Assembly (NCBI RefSeq): GCF_900094565.1
Contig: NZ_FMAF01000015.1
Coordinates: 81,738 to 145,737 of the forward strand
DNA from: Martinezella lusitana
GTDB taxonomy: Bacteria > Pseudomonadota > Alphaproteobacteria > Rhizobiales > Rhizobiaceae
Length of the DNA stretch: 64,000 bases
Direction: 5' to 3'
Shown one piece after another: positions 8,661 through 17,589 of this stretch. The number at the start of each line of letters is the position of its first letter. Within the stretch, counting starts at the first letter, position 1. The translations under genes and the position numbers were made by a program. Below the pieces are notes generated by a model. It did not search any database and was not told the origin of the DNA. It was given only the letters and a program-made list of their open reading frames with translations.

Positions 8661-9142
8661 GATCGCTCCAAGATACGCCGATAGGTCCGGCGCAAGATGT
8701 CGAGGACCAGGTCGTGCTCTTCATCGGTCATCTCCGAAAAGAATTCGCGGGACTGCAGCGTCACCAGCCTGCGCACATGCTCTGCAAGCTGGGCACCTTT
8801 GTCGGTGATGTAGAGGGCTTGAGCGCGGCTATCCTCCGGTGCGATTTGTCGCCGCAGGAGCCCATGTCCCTCCATCTGATCGACAAGCCGCCCCATGGCC
8901 GAACGGTCCTTGAAAATCACCTGGGCGATCGTAGAAGGGCGGATGCCGGGATTTCCATCGACAAGAAAGAGCGTGGTGATCTTGCCCGTACCCTGGGCGA
9001 CATCGAGACCTTCGAGCTTCTCGTCGAGATCGCGGGACACCGCGATGTTGATGCTGCGGATGTAAAAGCTCAGCGTATCCTCGAGCACATCGATGTCGAT
9101 GTCCTTAACAGAGGTAGGGCCATTCTTGGTCGGTGTCGTCAT
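8657..9142 (-). CDS. MarR-family transcriptional regulator
   Basis: Winged-helix regulator of 161 residues. The DNA-binding part is around GIRPSTIAQVIFKDRSAMGRLVDQMEGHGLLRR, with the wing DSRAQALYITDKG, both typical of MarR. I place the start at ATG 9142; a GTG at 9175 in the same frame is an alternative. It is the first gene of the catabolic part of the locus and overlaps the SDR by four bases. An imperfect palindrome 83 bases upstream is a plausible self-regulatory site. The ligand is probably the transported compound or an intermediate; this is inferred. Confidence 0.85.
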   Translation of the reverse strand: MTTPTKNGPTSVKDIDIDVLEDTLSFYIRSINIAVSRDLDEKLEGLDVAQGTGKITTLFLVDGNPGIRPSTIAQVIFKDRSAMGRLVDQMEGHGLLRRQIAPEDSRAQALYITDKGAQLAEHVRRLVTLQSREFFSEMTDEEHDLVLDILRRTYRRILERS

Positions 9143-9224
9143 GGCACGGGGCTCGCGATGGCAGCAGAAATCCACGCCCGCAATCCGTCAAGAAAGGGGA
9201 TATCGCTGAGATGAACGACAATGG

Positions 9225-9245
9225 ATCGTTTGAATTTTCAACGAT
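9225..9245. promoter_or_regulatory. Candidate MarR operator (ATCGTT-N9-AACGAT)
   Basis: An imperfect 21-bp palindrome with 6-bp arms lies in the AT-rich gap between the ATPase gene and the MarR gene. Size and location fit a MarR dimer site. The same gap holds the likely promoter for the MarR gene; no clear -35/-10 pair was picked. Confidence 0.45.
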
Positions 9246-9419
9246 ATGAAACGTCGGATAGTGGACAAATGCAACTATTTTTTTCGACGTCGGTACAAAT
9301 TTTAATCGCGGAAAGTCATTGCCTATTTCATAAGCTTGGTGCGCCGTGAAAAAGGCAACATGATCAGAAACATCCCGTTTTACATCCGCAGCAGTAGAGT
9401 CCCGGACAAGCGATCCCCT

Positions 9420-11066
9420 TTAAGCACTTGCTTCCCAGTCACCGCCGGGAATAGCTGCGACGAGGCGTTGCGTATAGGCGTGAGCTGGCGCCTGGAAAAT
9501 CTGTGATGGTGGTCCATATTCGACGATCTCACCCTTGTACATCACCGCCACCTCGTCGCAGATCTGGCTTGCGACGCGCAGGTCATGGGTAATGAAGACC
9601 ATCGCCACTTTGGTATCCTGCTGAATCTCGGCAAGAAGCTGAAGGATCTGCTCCTGAATGGAGACGTCGAGCGCGGACACGGCCTCGTCGGCTACGAGCA
9701 GCACTGGGTCGAACATCAACGCCCGCGCGATACCGATGCGCTGTCGTTGGCCTCCGGAAAATTCGTGCGGAAAGCGATCATAGGCGCCCTCGTCGAGGCC
9801 GACGCGTTTGAGCAGCCGCAACGCCTTGGCCCTGGCCTCCTGCATCGACATCGCGTGTGCCATCGGCCCGACCGTCAAAATTCGGCCGATCGTATGGCGG
9901 GGGTTGAGCGATGCAAACGGATCCTGAAAGATCATCTGGATATAGGGTCGCATCGGCCTGAACGCCTGATCAGACATGGTCGCGATATCGCGACCATCAA
10001 ACAGAATCTTGCCGCCGTCCGAGTTCATCAGCTTCAGGAGCACGCGGCCGAGCGAAGACTTGCCCGAGCCCGATTCACCGACGACTCCGAGCGTGCGGCC
10101 CTTACGAATGGAGAAGCTGACATCGTTCACCGCATGCACAACCCGCGCTTTGGAGAAAAAGCCGCCACCGCTTCGATAGGTCTTGTTGAGGTTTTGCACC
10201 TCCAGCACGACAGGCGTGTCGGTGGCCCCCTCCCGATCCCTACCGGTCATTCGAGGAACGGCGGCGATCAGCCTTTGTGTATAGGGATGGGTCGGCTCCG
10301 TCAGGATCTGCAATGCGGGCCCCTGCTCGACCATACGACCCTTTTCCATGACGATAACCCGGTCGGCAATTTCAGCGACGACGCCGAAGTCGTGGGTGAT
10401 GAACATGACGCTCATGTTCTTGCGCCGCTGAATCTTGCGAATGAGATCGAGAATCTGCGCCTGCGTCGTGACATCGAGCGCCGTGGTCGGTTCGTCAGCG
10501 ATCAGGATATCGGGATCAAGCGCCAGCGCCATGGCGATCATCACCCGTTGGCGCTGGCCGCCAGACAGGCGGAAAGGATATTGATGCTGCAGCATGACAG
10601 GGTCGGGCAATCCAACCTCGGACAACAACTCCTGTACCTTTTCCTGCCGGCTCGAAGGGGTGCCGACCTTATGGGTCTCAAGGACCTCCAGGATCTGATC
10701 GCCGATCGTCATCAAGGGGTTCAGCGCCGAAAGCGGATCCTGGAAGATAATGGAGACAGCCCGACCGCGCAGCCCCTGAAGTCTTTTCGGATCAGCGCTC
10801 AAAAGGTCAATGCCCTGGAATCGGATGCTGCCGCTCGTGACCCGGATAACCGGCGCCAGCAGGCCCATGATGGCGTTCGCGGTTACCGATTTGCCGGAAC
10901 CGGATTCACCGATAATGCAGAGAATGTCGCCCCTGTGCAGATCAAAGGAGATATCCTCGACCGCATAGGCGCGCTCCATGTTCTTGGGAAGGCTCACAGT
11001 CAGTCCACGCACCGAGAGAACCGGATCGCTGAAGGCAGCGACATTCTGGATATGGGATGGGGTCAT
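9420..11066 (-). CDS. Fused oligopeptide ABC transporter ATPase (DppD-DppF type)
   Basis: A 548-residue protein with two complete nucleotide-binding domains, the common rhizobial fusion of DppD and DppF. The first half has Walker A GESGSGKSVT, signature LSGGQRQRV and Walker B ILIADEPTTALDV; the second half has GESGSGKSSL, FSGGQRQRI and LLVADEAVSALDVS. ATG 11066 follows AAGGAAGGTTTCC. It should energise the importer made of the family 5 binding protein and the DppB/DppC-like permeases downstream. A gap of about 280 bases, with its own regulator site, separates it from the MarR gene, so it may be transcribed separately. Confidence 0.9.
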   Translation of the reverse strand: MTPSHIQNVAAFSDPVLSVRGLTVSLPKNMERAYAVEDISFDLHRGDILCIIGESGSGKSVTANAIMGLLAPVIRVTSGSIRFQGIDLLSADPKRLQGLRGRAVSIIFQDPLSALNPLMTIGDQILEVLETHKVGTPSSRQEKVQELLSEVGLPDPVMLQHQYPFRLSGGQRQRVMIAMALALDPDILIADEPTTALDVTTQAQILDLIRKIQRRKNMSVMFITHDFGVVAEIADRVIVMEKGRMVEQGPALQILTEPTHPYTQRLIAAVPRMTGRDREGATDTPVVLEVQNLNKTYRSGGGFFSKARVVHAVNDVSFSIRKGRTLGVVGESGSGKSSLGRVLLKLMNSDGGKILFDGRDIATMSDQAFRPMRPYIQMIFQDPFASLNPRHTIGRILTVGPMAHAMSMQEARAKALRLLKRVGLDEGAYDRFPHEFSGGQRQRIGIARALMFDPVLLVADEAVSALDVSIQEQILQLLAEIQQDTKVAMVFITHDLRVASQICDEVAVMYKGEIVEYGPPSQIFQAPAHAYTQRLVAAIPGGDWEASA

Positions 11067-11151
11067 GGAAACCTTCCTTGCTCTGAACCAGGGACAACAC
11101 GCCGTCTCAGCGAGAACTCGTGATTGACAGAAGCAAGAAGGATGCCGGCAT

Positions 11152-11162
11152 TACCGGACATG
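11152..11162. repeat. 11-mer TACCGGACATG, second copy
   Basis: Second copy of the 11 bases found at 1130-1140, here 86 to 96 bases upstream of the fused ATPase start. It overlaps a CCGG-N5-CCGG inverted repeat (11145-11157), which adds some weight to a regulatory role. Confidence 0.35.
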
Positions 11163-11309
11163 ACGCAAGCAGAGAAATTCCTTGAGCGAATATTCAATTT
11201 CACGACGTCTGTGGCTTTTCGCAATCGTCCTTTGACGTTCAGGCGCTATCGACATTTCCTAGTGCTTGCTGGCTTGTAGGATTGGGAAAAGCCCGCCGAC
11301 CATCTCGGC

Positions 11310-11650
11310 GTGCAATACGGGTCTCTTCAAGTGGGTGTTGCTGAAGAGCCCGGGGATGTCACTCCGTCGGACAGGTCAATTCACAAAGGTCCGGGGCACA
11401 AGGCGCCGATGCTGGTCAAGTATCTCAACATCATTGAACAGGACCACCGGTTTATCAAGAAGCTGAGCCGCCCGATGAGAGGCTTCAAATCTTTCTAGTC
11501 TGCGTCAGCAACCCTGGATGGCATCGCTGTGGCGCGTATGACCCGCAGTCACCAATTTCCAACCAGTGGCCAATCGGCATTTCAGCAATTCGCTGCACAA
11601 TTGCGTCCGGCGATAGCTGTTTCTGCGGCCTAAAAAAGTTTGCGACAGCC
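11310..11650 (+). mobile_element. Decayed IS6-family insertion sequence, 3' end
   Basis: The reading frame beginning near 11412 gives VKYLNIIEQDHRFIKK and, after RGFKSF and an in-frame stop, SASATLDGIAVARM. These match the end of IS6-family (IS26/IS240-like) transposases: the final E of the DDE triad lies in the IIEQDH segment. The element ends at TTTGCGACAGCC (11639-11650), close to the IS6 terminal repeat TTTGCAACAG. The left end and most of the transposase are missing, and the frame has a stop, so it is dead. It marks one border of the mobilisation region. Confidence 0.65.
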
Positions 11651-12077
11651 AGCCCTAATCACGAGAAATTTGCCATTTGACGATTGGGCGAAAACACTGA
11701 GGTCCGAGCGCCTGGCGCTCCGCACGACCTCATCATCCACCAGGTCAACATCCTCGAGATGGAACGGCGAAAGCTATCGTCTCGCTCAAAGCCGCGCCAG
11801 AAAGGCAGGCTAAGATCCTTTGGGAAATCACTACGCGCGCAAGACGCCCCCGGCTCGGGCTACGCCCTCCCGGCCGTCTCATACGCGCGTAAAGCGTGGC
11901 CGACTTTTACTCCGCCGCGTGGCAGGGTTTTGCTCCGCCCTTGACACGCCTCTGAAAGATTTTTGCGTTCCGCGGGGTTGCTATCCGGGCGAAGGGCCTT
12001 CAGTAGGTCCTCCTTGAAGAATTGATGCGTAAGACCGGGCTGCGTTTCTTGCAAAAGGTTCAGTGACTGAAGTGACT
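11651..12077. other. Non-coding region between IS6 scar and traD, with inverted repeats
   Basis: No gene is supported here. traG would normally follow traD in this direction in Ti and Sym plasmids, but no TraG-like reading frame remains. A perfect inverted repeat GAGCGCC-T-GGCGCTC lies at 11706-11720, and TACGCGCG (11832-11839) pairs with CGCGCGTA (11884-11891). They may be remains of transfer-region structures or of terminators; function unknown. Confidence 0.5.
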
Positions 12078-12296
12078 TTACCGCACTGACCGATCCGCCG
12101 ATCGCGCGGATGCATTGAATTCTTCAATCCCGATACTGCGCAGTTGTTCATATTCGGGAGCGCCGGGAAACAGCTTCGCCAATGTTACGAGGCCGCCCAG
12201 CAAGAATGCTCGATCAGCATCTCCTAGGCCCGCTCTTACGACCATTGCACCTAGCAAAGCCTGCTGACGCCGTTGAGCCGTTTGCTCAGCCGACAT
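12078..12296 (-). CDS. traD: Conjugal transfer protein TraD
   Basis: Small 72-residue protein of the Ti/Sym plasmid TraD family (about 71 residues in Ti plasmids), an accessory protein of the relaxosome; it is not the F-plasmid coupling protein of the same name. The segment LLGAMVVRAGLGDADRAFLL followed by PGAPEYEQLRSIG matches the family. ATG 12296 follows AAGGAACATCCGC and overlaps the end of traC by 11 bases, so the two are translationally coupled. The traG gene expected next is absent, so this module cannot supply its own coupling protein. Confidence 0.7.
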   Translation of the reverse strand: MSAEQTAQRRQQALLGAMVVRAGLGDADRAFLLGGLVTLAKLFPGAPEYEQLRSIGIEEFNASARSADRSVR

Positions 12297-12579
12297 GCGG
12301 ATGTTCCTTAGCCGTTCCAGACCTATGATCCGCCGGTTGAGACGTTTCAGAGGTGGTGAGAGAGGTCTCTTTTGTCTGCCTGCGAAATCGAGCGGCAATC
12401 TCGTTAAAGAGTGCGTCGATCTGCGTGTCGGTAATCTCCATCTCGGCCACGCCCGACTTTGTTGCCGCACGTGCAAATCGTTCGGCAGACTTAACTATCA
12501 ATAATCTTTTACGTTCCATCAGCGCCTGAATTTGAGTGTCGAGATCTAGAACCGTTGATTTTGAAGCCATATTATCCAT
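12286..12579 (-). CDS. traC: Conjugal transfer protein TraC
   Basis: A 97-residue protein matching the TraC accessory protein of Ti/Sym plasmid DNA processing in length and position. The visible pattern is a predicted amino-terminal helix (LDTQIQALMERKRLLIV), then KSGVAEMEITDTQIDALFNEIAARFR, characteristic of the family. The start may be ATG 12579 or ATG 12570. It is divergent from traA with 168 bases between them, the arrangement in which oriT is normally found. It should help the TraA relaxase at oriT. No tra box of the TraR type is seen upstream. Confidence 0.75.
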   Translation of the reverse strand: MDNMASKSTVLDLDTQIQALMERKRLLIVKSAERFARAATKSGVAEMEITDTQIDALFNEIAARFRRQTKETSLTTSETSQPADHRSGTAKEHPHVG

Positions 12580-12747
12580 ATCCCCGTGTCGGTGAAGCTA
12601 GGTAGATGCCATTATACTGACTAGTAAGAGTTAGTAAAATAGATTATTTTGATCCGATAGAACCCGTCAGGCGAAACAAATGCCTCGCGTTGGCGGTTCC
12701 GGGAGCGATTTGACGGATGCATACTGAACTAGACGGAGAAACGACTA
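12580..12747. other. traC-traA intergenic region, presumed oriT area
   Basis: In Ti and rhizobial plasmids the transfer origin lies between the divergent traC and traA genes. This gap is AT-rich near 12612-12655 and carries a small inverted repeat AGGC-N9-GCCT around 12670-12686. I could not recognise a nic sequence of the RSF1010/Ti kind, so the origin is assigned by position only. Confidence 0.4.
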
Positions 12748-15700
12748 TTGCCGATCATGTTTGTTAGGGCACAACTGATCAGTCGAGGCGCTGGACGTTG
12801 CGTGATTGCCGCCGCCGCCTATCGCCATCGTAGCCGGATGATCGATAAACAGACCGGCATAGCCTACCGTTCTCGGGGCGATACCGCGGAACTGGTGCAT
12901 GAAGAATTGGCGCTTCCTGCGGACGTGCCGACCTGGCTAAGCAACGCGATCGAGGGCCGATCCGTGGCCGGCGCCAGCGAGATCCTTTGGAATGCGGTTG
13001 AAGAGTTTGAGACGAGAGTGGATGCCCAGCTGGCGCGCGAGTTGATCATCGCACTGCCGGAGGAACTCACACACGAGGAGAACGTGACTCTGATGCGCGA
13101 ATTCGTGCGCGATCAAGTGACAGCGCGCGGCATGGTCGCCGACTGGGTTTATCACGATAAGCCGGGGAACCCGCACGTCCATCTGCTAATGACCTTGCGG
13201 CCTCTGGCGGAAAATGGATTCGGGTTGAAGAAGGTGGCGGTCATCGACGATGACGGTCAGCCGGTGCGCATGCCGGCGTTGGATGCCTCGAAGAAGGGCA
13301 AGCAGGTCTATCTGAGATGGGCCGGAGACAAGGAAACGATGAGGGAGTGGAAGTTCGCCTGGGCCGAAATGGCGAGCCGGCATTTGGCGCTCGCCGGCCA
13401 TGATGTTCGTCTCGATGGCCGCTCTTATGAGGAGCAAGGGATCGGCGGACTTGCGCGGCACCATCTCAGTCCGGCTAAGGCAGCGTCGCAGCGACAGGGC
13501 GCTCAGATGTTGTTCGCACCCGCCGAACTTGCGCGGCGGCAGGCCATGGCCGACCGGTTGTTGAGGAATCCCGAGCTGTTGCTGACCCAGCTTTCCAACC
13601 AATATTCCACCTTCGATGAACGCGACATCGCCAGAGCGCTCAACCGCTACATCGACGATCCCGCAGCCTTCGCAAATATCCGCGCTAAGCTGATGATGTC
13701 GGATGAACTGGTGCTCTTGAAGCCGCATCAGGCATATTGGGAGAGTGACGCGTCAACAGAACCTGCAGTCTATACAACGCGCCAGACGTTGCGCACCGAA
13801 TGGGAGATGGTAAAATCTGTAGAGGTATTGGTAAGAAGCGGCGGCTTCGCGATTGGCGCGAAACGGGTACGTGCCGCAATCGAACGACTTGAACACCGTG
13901 ATCCCAATCTGTTGTTCCGGTTGGATGCTGAGCAAGTGGATGCGGTACATCATGTTACCGGAGACAGCGGGATTGCGGTCGTCGTCGGCCTTGCCGGTGC
14001 CGGCAAGTCAACACTGTTGGAGGCTGCCCGACTTGCTTGGGAAGGTGATGGTCGGCAGGTGGTCGGGGCAGCGCTTTCGGGCAAGGCGGCCGAAGGTCTG
14101 GCGGTGAGCTCCGGCATCCAGTCACGCACACTGGCTTCTTGGGAGCTTGCCTGGAGCAAGGGCCGTGATCTGCTTGGGCCCGGCGACGTGCTCGTCATCG
14201 ATGAGGCCGGCATGGTGTCATCGCGTCAGATGGCGCGGATGTTAAGGGCGGGAGAGCAGGCAGGAGCCAAGGTGATACTGGTCGGCGATGCCATGCAGTT
14301 GCAGCCGATCGGGGCAGGGGCCGCCTTCCGCGCCGTCGCCGAGCGCATCGGCTTCGCTGAACTGTCCGATGTGCGTCGGCAGCAACAGCAATGGGCCCGC
14401 GCTGCATCGAGGCAATTTGCCGAAGGCGCGGTGGAACAAGCGCTCGATGCCTACGCCGCCCAGGGTCATATCATCGAGACGCAATGCCGCGACGAGGCGA
14501 TCGACAGGATCGTCGCCGATTGGTCGCAGGCAAGGAAGGAGCGTCCGGACGACCGCAAAATTGATCGCAAACAGAGCCCTACTCGGGACCAGACGGAAGC
14601 TATTCTTGATAGCCGCGCTTATCCAGATCCTCATCTAAGGGGCGACCAACTCTTAGTGCTTGCCCATACGAATGAGAGCGTGAAGCGCCTAAATGAGGCG
14701 TTGCGTTCGGTGATAAAGGAGGAGGGGTTTTTGAACCATCCTCGCTCATTTCGGACCGAACGAGGCATGCGTGAGTTCGCCGCTGGCGACCGTATCATCT
14801 TCCTGGAAAATGCTCGCATACCCGATCCTGGCCGAACAAAGCCGACGATGCAGCCGGTCAAGAATGGCATGCTAGGCACGGTTATGTCGACGACGGATCG
14901 GTTTGGCGCTACGCTATTCACGGTACGCCTCGACAATGGCCATATGGTCGTATTCGGCGAACGTCATTATCGTAACATCGATCACGGCTATGCGGTGACA
15001 ATCCATAAATCGCAAGGAGCGACGGTCGAGCGCAGTTTCGTGCTGGCGAGCGGCATGATGGACCGCCATTTGACCTATGTGGCGATGACCCGTCATCGTC
15101 ATCGCGCCGACCTCTACGCAGCACGAGAGGATTTCGCGCCGCGGCGGCGATGGGACGGAAAGACACGCGTCGCCCATAGTGCCGGCGTGACCGGCGAACT
15201 TATCGAGACTGGTCAAGCAAAGTTCCGCGAGGGAAGCGAGGTTGATCCGACGCCCTATGCCGATCTCAGGACGGACGACGGCAAGCGACATCGAATGTGG
15301 GGCGTTAGCCTACCGGCAGCCCTTGCGCAAGCCAACATCAACATTGGTGATAGCGTTACGTTGCGAAAAGACGGAATGGAGCCCGTCACGGTCAAAGTGC
15401 CCGTTATCGACGAAGAGACGGGCGCGAAGCGCTACGAGGAGCGGCGGGTCGAGCGCAATGTCTGGACGGCAATTCGGGTAGAGTCAGCTGGGGAGAGACA
15501 GTCACGGATTGAAATGCAGAGTCATCGCCCGAAACTGTTCAACGAGCTCGTCGAACGCCTTTCGCGCTCGGGCGCCAAGTCGACGACACTCGACTATGAG
15601 GCGGAAGACGGCTACCGGCGATATGCAAGGGATTTCGCCCGCCAGCGCGGGATCGTCTGGCTGGCGGACAAGGTCGGTGCCATCGAGGATGCCGTCCACA

Positions 15701-16713
15701 GACAATTGGCCTGGTTCGCGGAAAAGAGGGAGCAGCTTGCTGCTCTCTGGGAACGGGCGGGCAATGCGCTATCGTCCGCTATCGAGAAGGATCGGCGTGT
15801 AATCTATGGCGACGCAAGGCACGTTTTGCGAGATATCGACTCGGAGGATGGTGTAGTCAGCGCGTTAGCACGCAGGGAGCTGGGACATTCGTCGACCGTT
15901 GCCACCGCAGCAATGCAGCGAACCTTGCGTTCAACTGATGCCTCCGCTCCACCAATACTTCCCGCGGTGACCGAGTTCAGGACGTCGATCGAGGAGGAGG
16001 CGCGCGATCGGACACTGGCTAAACCTCACTATCATCAGGCGCGAAAGGCCTTGACGCAGGCCGCGGAGCGCATATGGCGTGATCCGGCAGGCGCGGTGCA
16101 GATGATCGAAGATCTCGTCGTCAGAGGTGTCGCACCCGGTCGGATTGCCGCTGCCGTGGACAGCGATCCCGCCGCTTACGGAGCGTTGCGTGGCTCGGGC
16201 AGGATGTTGGATCGGTTGCTGGCTGCCGGGCGCGAGCGCAGGCAGGCGAGCGAGGCCGTTGCAAACGCCGCGACGCGCCTCTCCTCATTGGCTTCGACCT
16301 ATGCGTCCTCGTTCGAGACGGAGCGTCAAGCCGTCGAAAACCAGCGTCGGCGCATGGGCATCGCCATTCCAAGCCTGTCGCAAGTAGCCCAACGCGAACT
16401 GACGCGAATTATGGCAATGGTGAAGCAGAACAGACAGTTATCGGAGGAGATGATCGCCGGGCTCGATCCGAAAATCCGGGATGAATTTGCCACGGTTAGC
16501 ACTGCGCTTGATGCTCGCTTCGGACGCGGCGCCGTCTTGCGCAACGACAACGATCTAGTCAGCCTAGTGCCTCCTGAAATACGAAAGACATTCGCCGCAG
16601 TGCGAGATAACTTTAAAATCCTACAACAGATCGCTCGTCTCGATGAAAACCAGAGGATTATTTCAGAGCGCAAGGCGCGGGTTGCGGGTCAAACGCGGAC
16701 CATGGAAAGATAG
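12748..16713 (+). CDS. traA: Ti-type conjugative relaxase/helicase TraA
   Basis: A 1321-residue relaxase of the TraA (MobQ) family that nicks oriT and unwinds the plasmid during conjugal transfer. The amino-terminal MobA/MobL domain has the start FVRAQLISRGAGR, Tyr in AAAYRHRS, and the metal-binding histidines in GNPHVHLL (His143, His145). A RecD-like helicase follows with Walker A GLAGAGKST at 414-422, Walker B VLVIDEAG near 485 and VTIHKSQG near 750. The long carboxyl part is charged and probably helical. The TTG start fits family alignments (MAIMFVRAQ) and has GGAG 9 bases upstream. The frame is intact, unlike the surrounding elements. traF, traB and traH do not follow. Confidence 0.93.
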   Translation: MPIMFVRAQLISRGAGRCVIAAAAYRHRSRMIDKQTGIAYRSRGDTAELVHEELALPADVPTWLSNAIEGRSVAGASEILWNAVEEFETRVDAQLARELIIALPEELTHEENVTLMREFVRDQVTARGMVADWVYHDKPGNPHVHLLMTLRPLAENGFGLKKVAVIDDDGQPVRMPALDASKKGKQVYLRWAGDKETMREWKFAWAEMASRHLALAGHDVRLDGRSYEEQGIGGLARHHLSPAKAASQRQGAQMLFAPAELARRQAMADRLLRNPELLLTQLSNQYSTFDERDIARALNRYIDDPAAFANIRAKLMMSDELVLLKPHQAYWESDASTEPAVYTTRQTLRTEWEMVKSVEVLVRSGGFAIGAKRVRAAIERLEHRDPNLLFRLDAEQVDAVHHVTGDSGIAVVVGLAGAGKSTLLEAARLAWEGDGRQVVGAALSGKAAEGLAVSSGIQSRTLASWELAWSKGRDLLGPGDVLVIDEAGMVSSRQMARMLRAGEQAGAKVILVGDAMQLQPIGAGAAFRAVAERIGFAELSDVRRQQQQWARAASRQFAEGAVEQALDAYAAQGHIIETQCRDEAIDRIVADWSQARKERPDDRKIDRKQSPTRDQTEAILDSRAYPDPHLRGDQLLVLAHTNESVKRLNEALRSVIKEEGFLNHPRSFRTERGMREFAAGDRIIFLENARIPDPGRTKPTMQPVKNGMLGTVMSTTDRFGATLFTVRLDNGHMVVFGERHYRNIDHGYAVTIHKSQGATVERSFVLASGMMDRHLTYVAMTRHRHRADLYAAREDFAPRRRWDGKTRVAHSAGVTGELIETGQAKFREGSEVDPTPYADLRTDDGKRHRMWGVSLPAALAQANINIGDSVTLRKDGMEPVTVKVPVIDEETGAKRYEERRVERNVWTAIRVESAGERQSRIEMQSHRPKLFNELVERLSRSGAKSTTLDYEAEDGYRRYARDFARQRGIVWLADKVGAIEDAVHRQLAWFAEKREQLAALWERAGNALSSAIEKDRRVIYGDARHVLRDIDSEDGVVSALARRELGHSSTVATAAMQRTLRSTDASAPPILPAVTEFRTSIEEEARDRTLAKPHYHQARKALTQAAERIWRDPAGAVQMIEDLVVRGVAPGRIAAAVDSDPAAYGALRGSGRMLDRLLAAGRERRQASEAVANAATRLSSLASTYASSFETERQAVENQRRRMGIAIPSLSQVAQRELTRIMAMVKQNRQLSEEMIAGLDPKIRDEFATVSTALDARFGRGAVLRNDNDLVSLVPPEIRKTFAAVRDNFKILQQIARLDENQRIISERKARVAGQTRTMER

Positions 16714-16840
16714 ACCTGGGGCAACGGGTAACCATGCCTTAACATCGAGTCCGAGGAAAGAATACTCATGGTGCCAACCGATAACCACGAGCAAAGTGGA
16801 GTCTTCGATGGGGATCTAAAAGCCAGCCTCGCCCACTGTT

Positions 16841-17557
16841 TTGAGCGCATATAGGACTTGGACTGCCAACGCCGCCCATTTTGATCAATGCTCGGTTATC
16901 CGCTCGACGCTGGTTGATCAAGACGCCGGTTCAAAGGCCGGTATGATCGCCGCTGTTGAGACGGACCAGAAGGAGGAGACGCTCGCCGCGGAGACCGGCC
17001 AGCTCGAAGAGCCAAAGGCGTCACTGGCGGTCACCACGAGCGATGGAGGGAAGACGGTTAGTACCTCTGTCGCTGACAATGTTCAGAAGGCGGGAGATGC
17101 TCACGGCAAGCCGACGAACTGGGACGATCAGCACTCCGATCGATGGCACCATCCGGTCGGCCTCGATCAACAAGCCTATATTCCGAACAGCGACATCGGC
17201 TTCGTGTCGGTCGGGCAACCGGCCGTGGTCAAGATCGAGGCGTTCCCGTTCACGCGCTATGGCGTGATCCATGGTCGCGTGACGGCTGTCGCCACCGACG
17301 CCATTCCGGAGCCGGATGCCAACCAGCTCGCGGGCGATCCGACCAAGCTGCCACAGGCAACCGTGCCAACGGCGAATGTGCAGCGGGTTCAGAACCTCGT
17401 CTTCCCCGTTACCATCAAGCTCGACAGCAGCGTCATGAACGTTGACGGCAATTCGGTAACGCTGTCTCCCGGCATGGCCGCGACGGCAGAGATCAAGACC
17501 GGTAGACGAGGGATCCTCGAATATCTGTTCTCGCCGATCGTCGAAGTCACGTCGTAG
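16841..17557 (+). pseudogene. Remnant of an HlyD-family type I secretion membrane fusion protein
   Basis: Only the end of this gene is intact: from about 17190 the frame gives DIGFVSVGQPAVVKIEAF, then SPGMAATAEIKTGRRGILEY, the canonical tail of HlyD/PrtE-type periplasmic adaptors. Upstream, LAAETGQLEEPKASLA matches the coiled-coil region, but the barrel-sandwich motif STPIDGTIRS appears in a different frame (about 17110-17160), so at least two indels have occurred. The membrane helix and the start are missing. A 28-codon open frame at 16768-16854 just before it has a good ribosome site (GAGGAAAG) but no recognised function. The partner ABC exporter is not in the window. Confidence 0.7.
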
Positions 17558-17589
17558 GCCATGCAGGGACGGTGAATCGAATCCACTCA

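Noticed and set aside
9585..11123. 512-codon open frame opposite the fused ATPase
   Set aside because: Antisense shadow; the ATPase motifs on the minus strand are complete.
12580..12747. Search for a nic site and a TraR tra box between traC and traA
   Set aside because: Neither an RSF1010-like nic sequence nor the 18-bp tra box palindrome was found; oriT is placed by position only.
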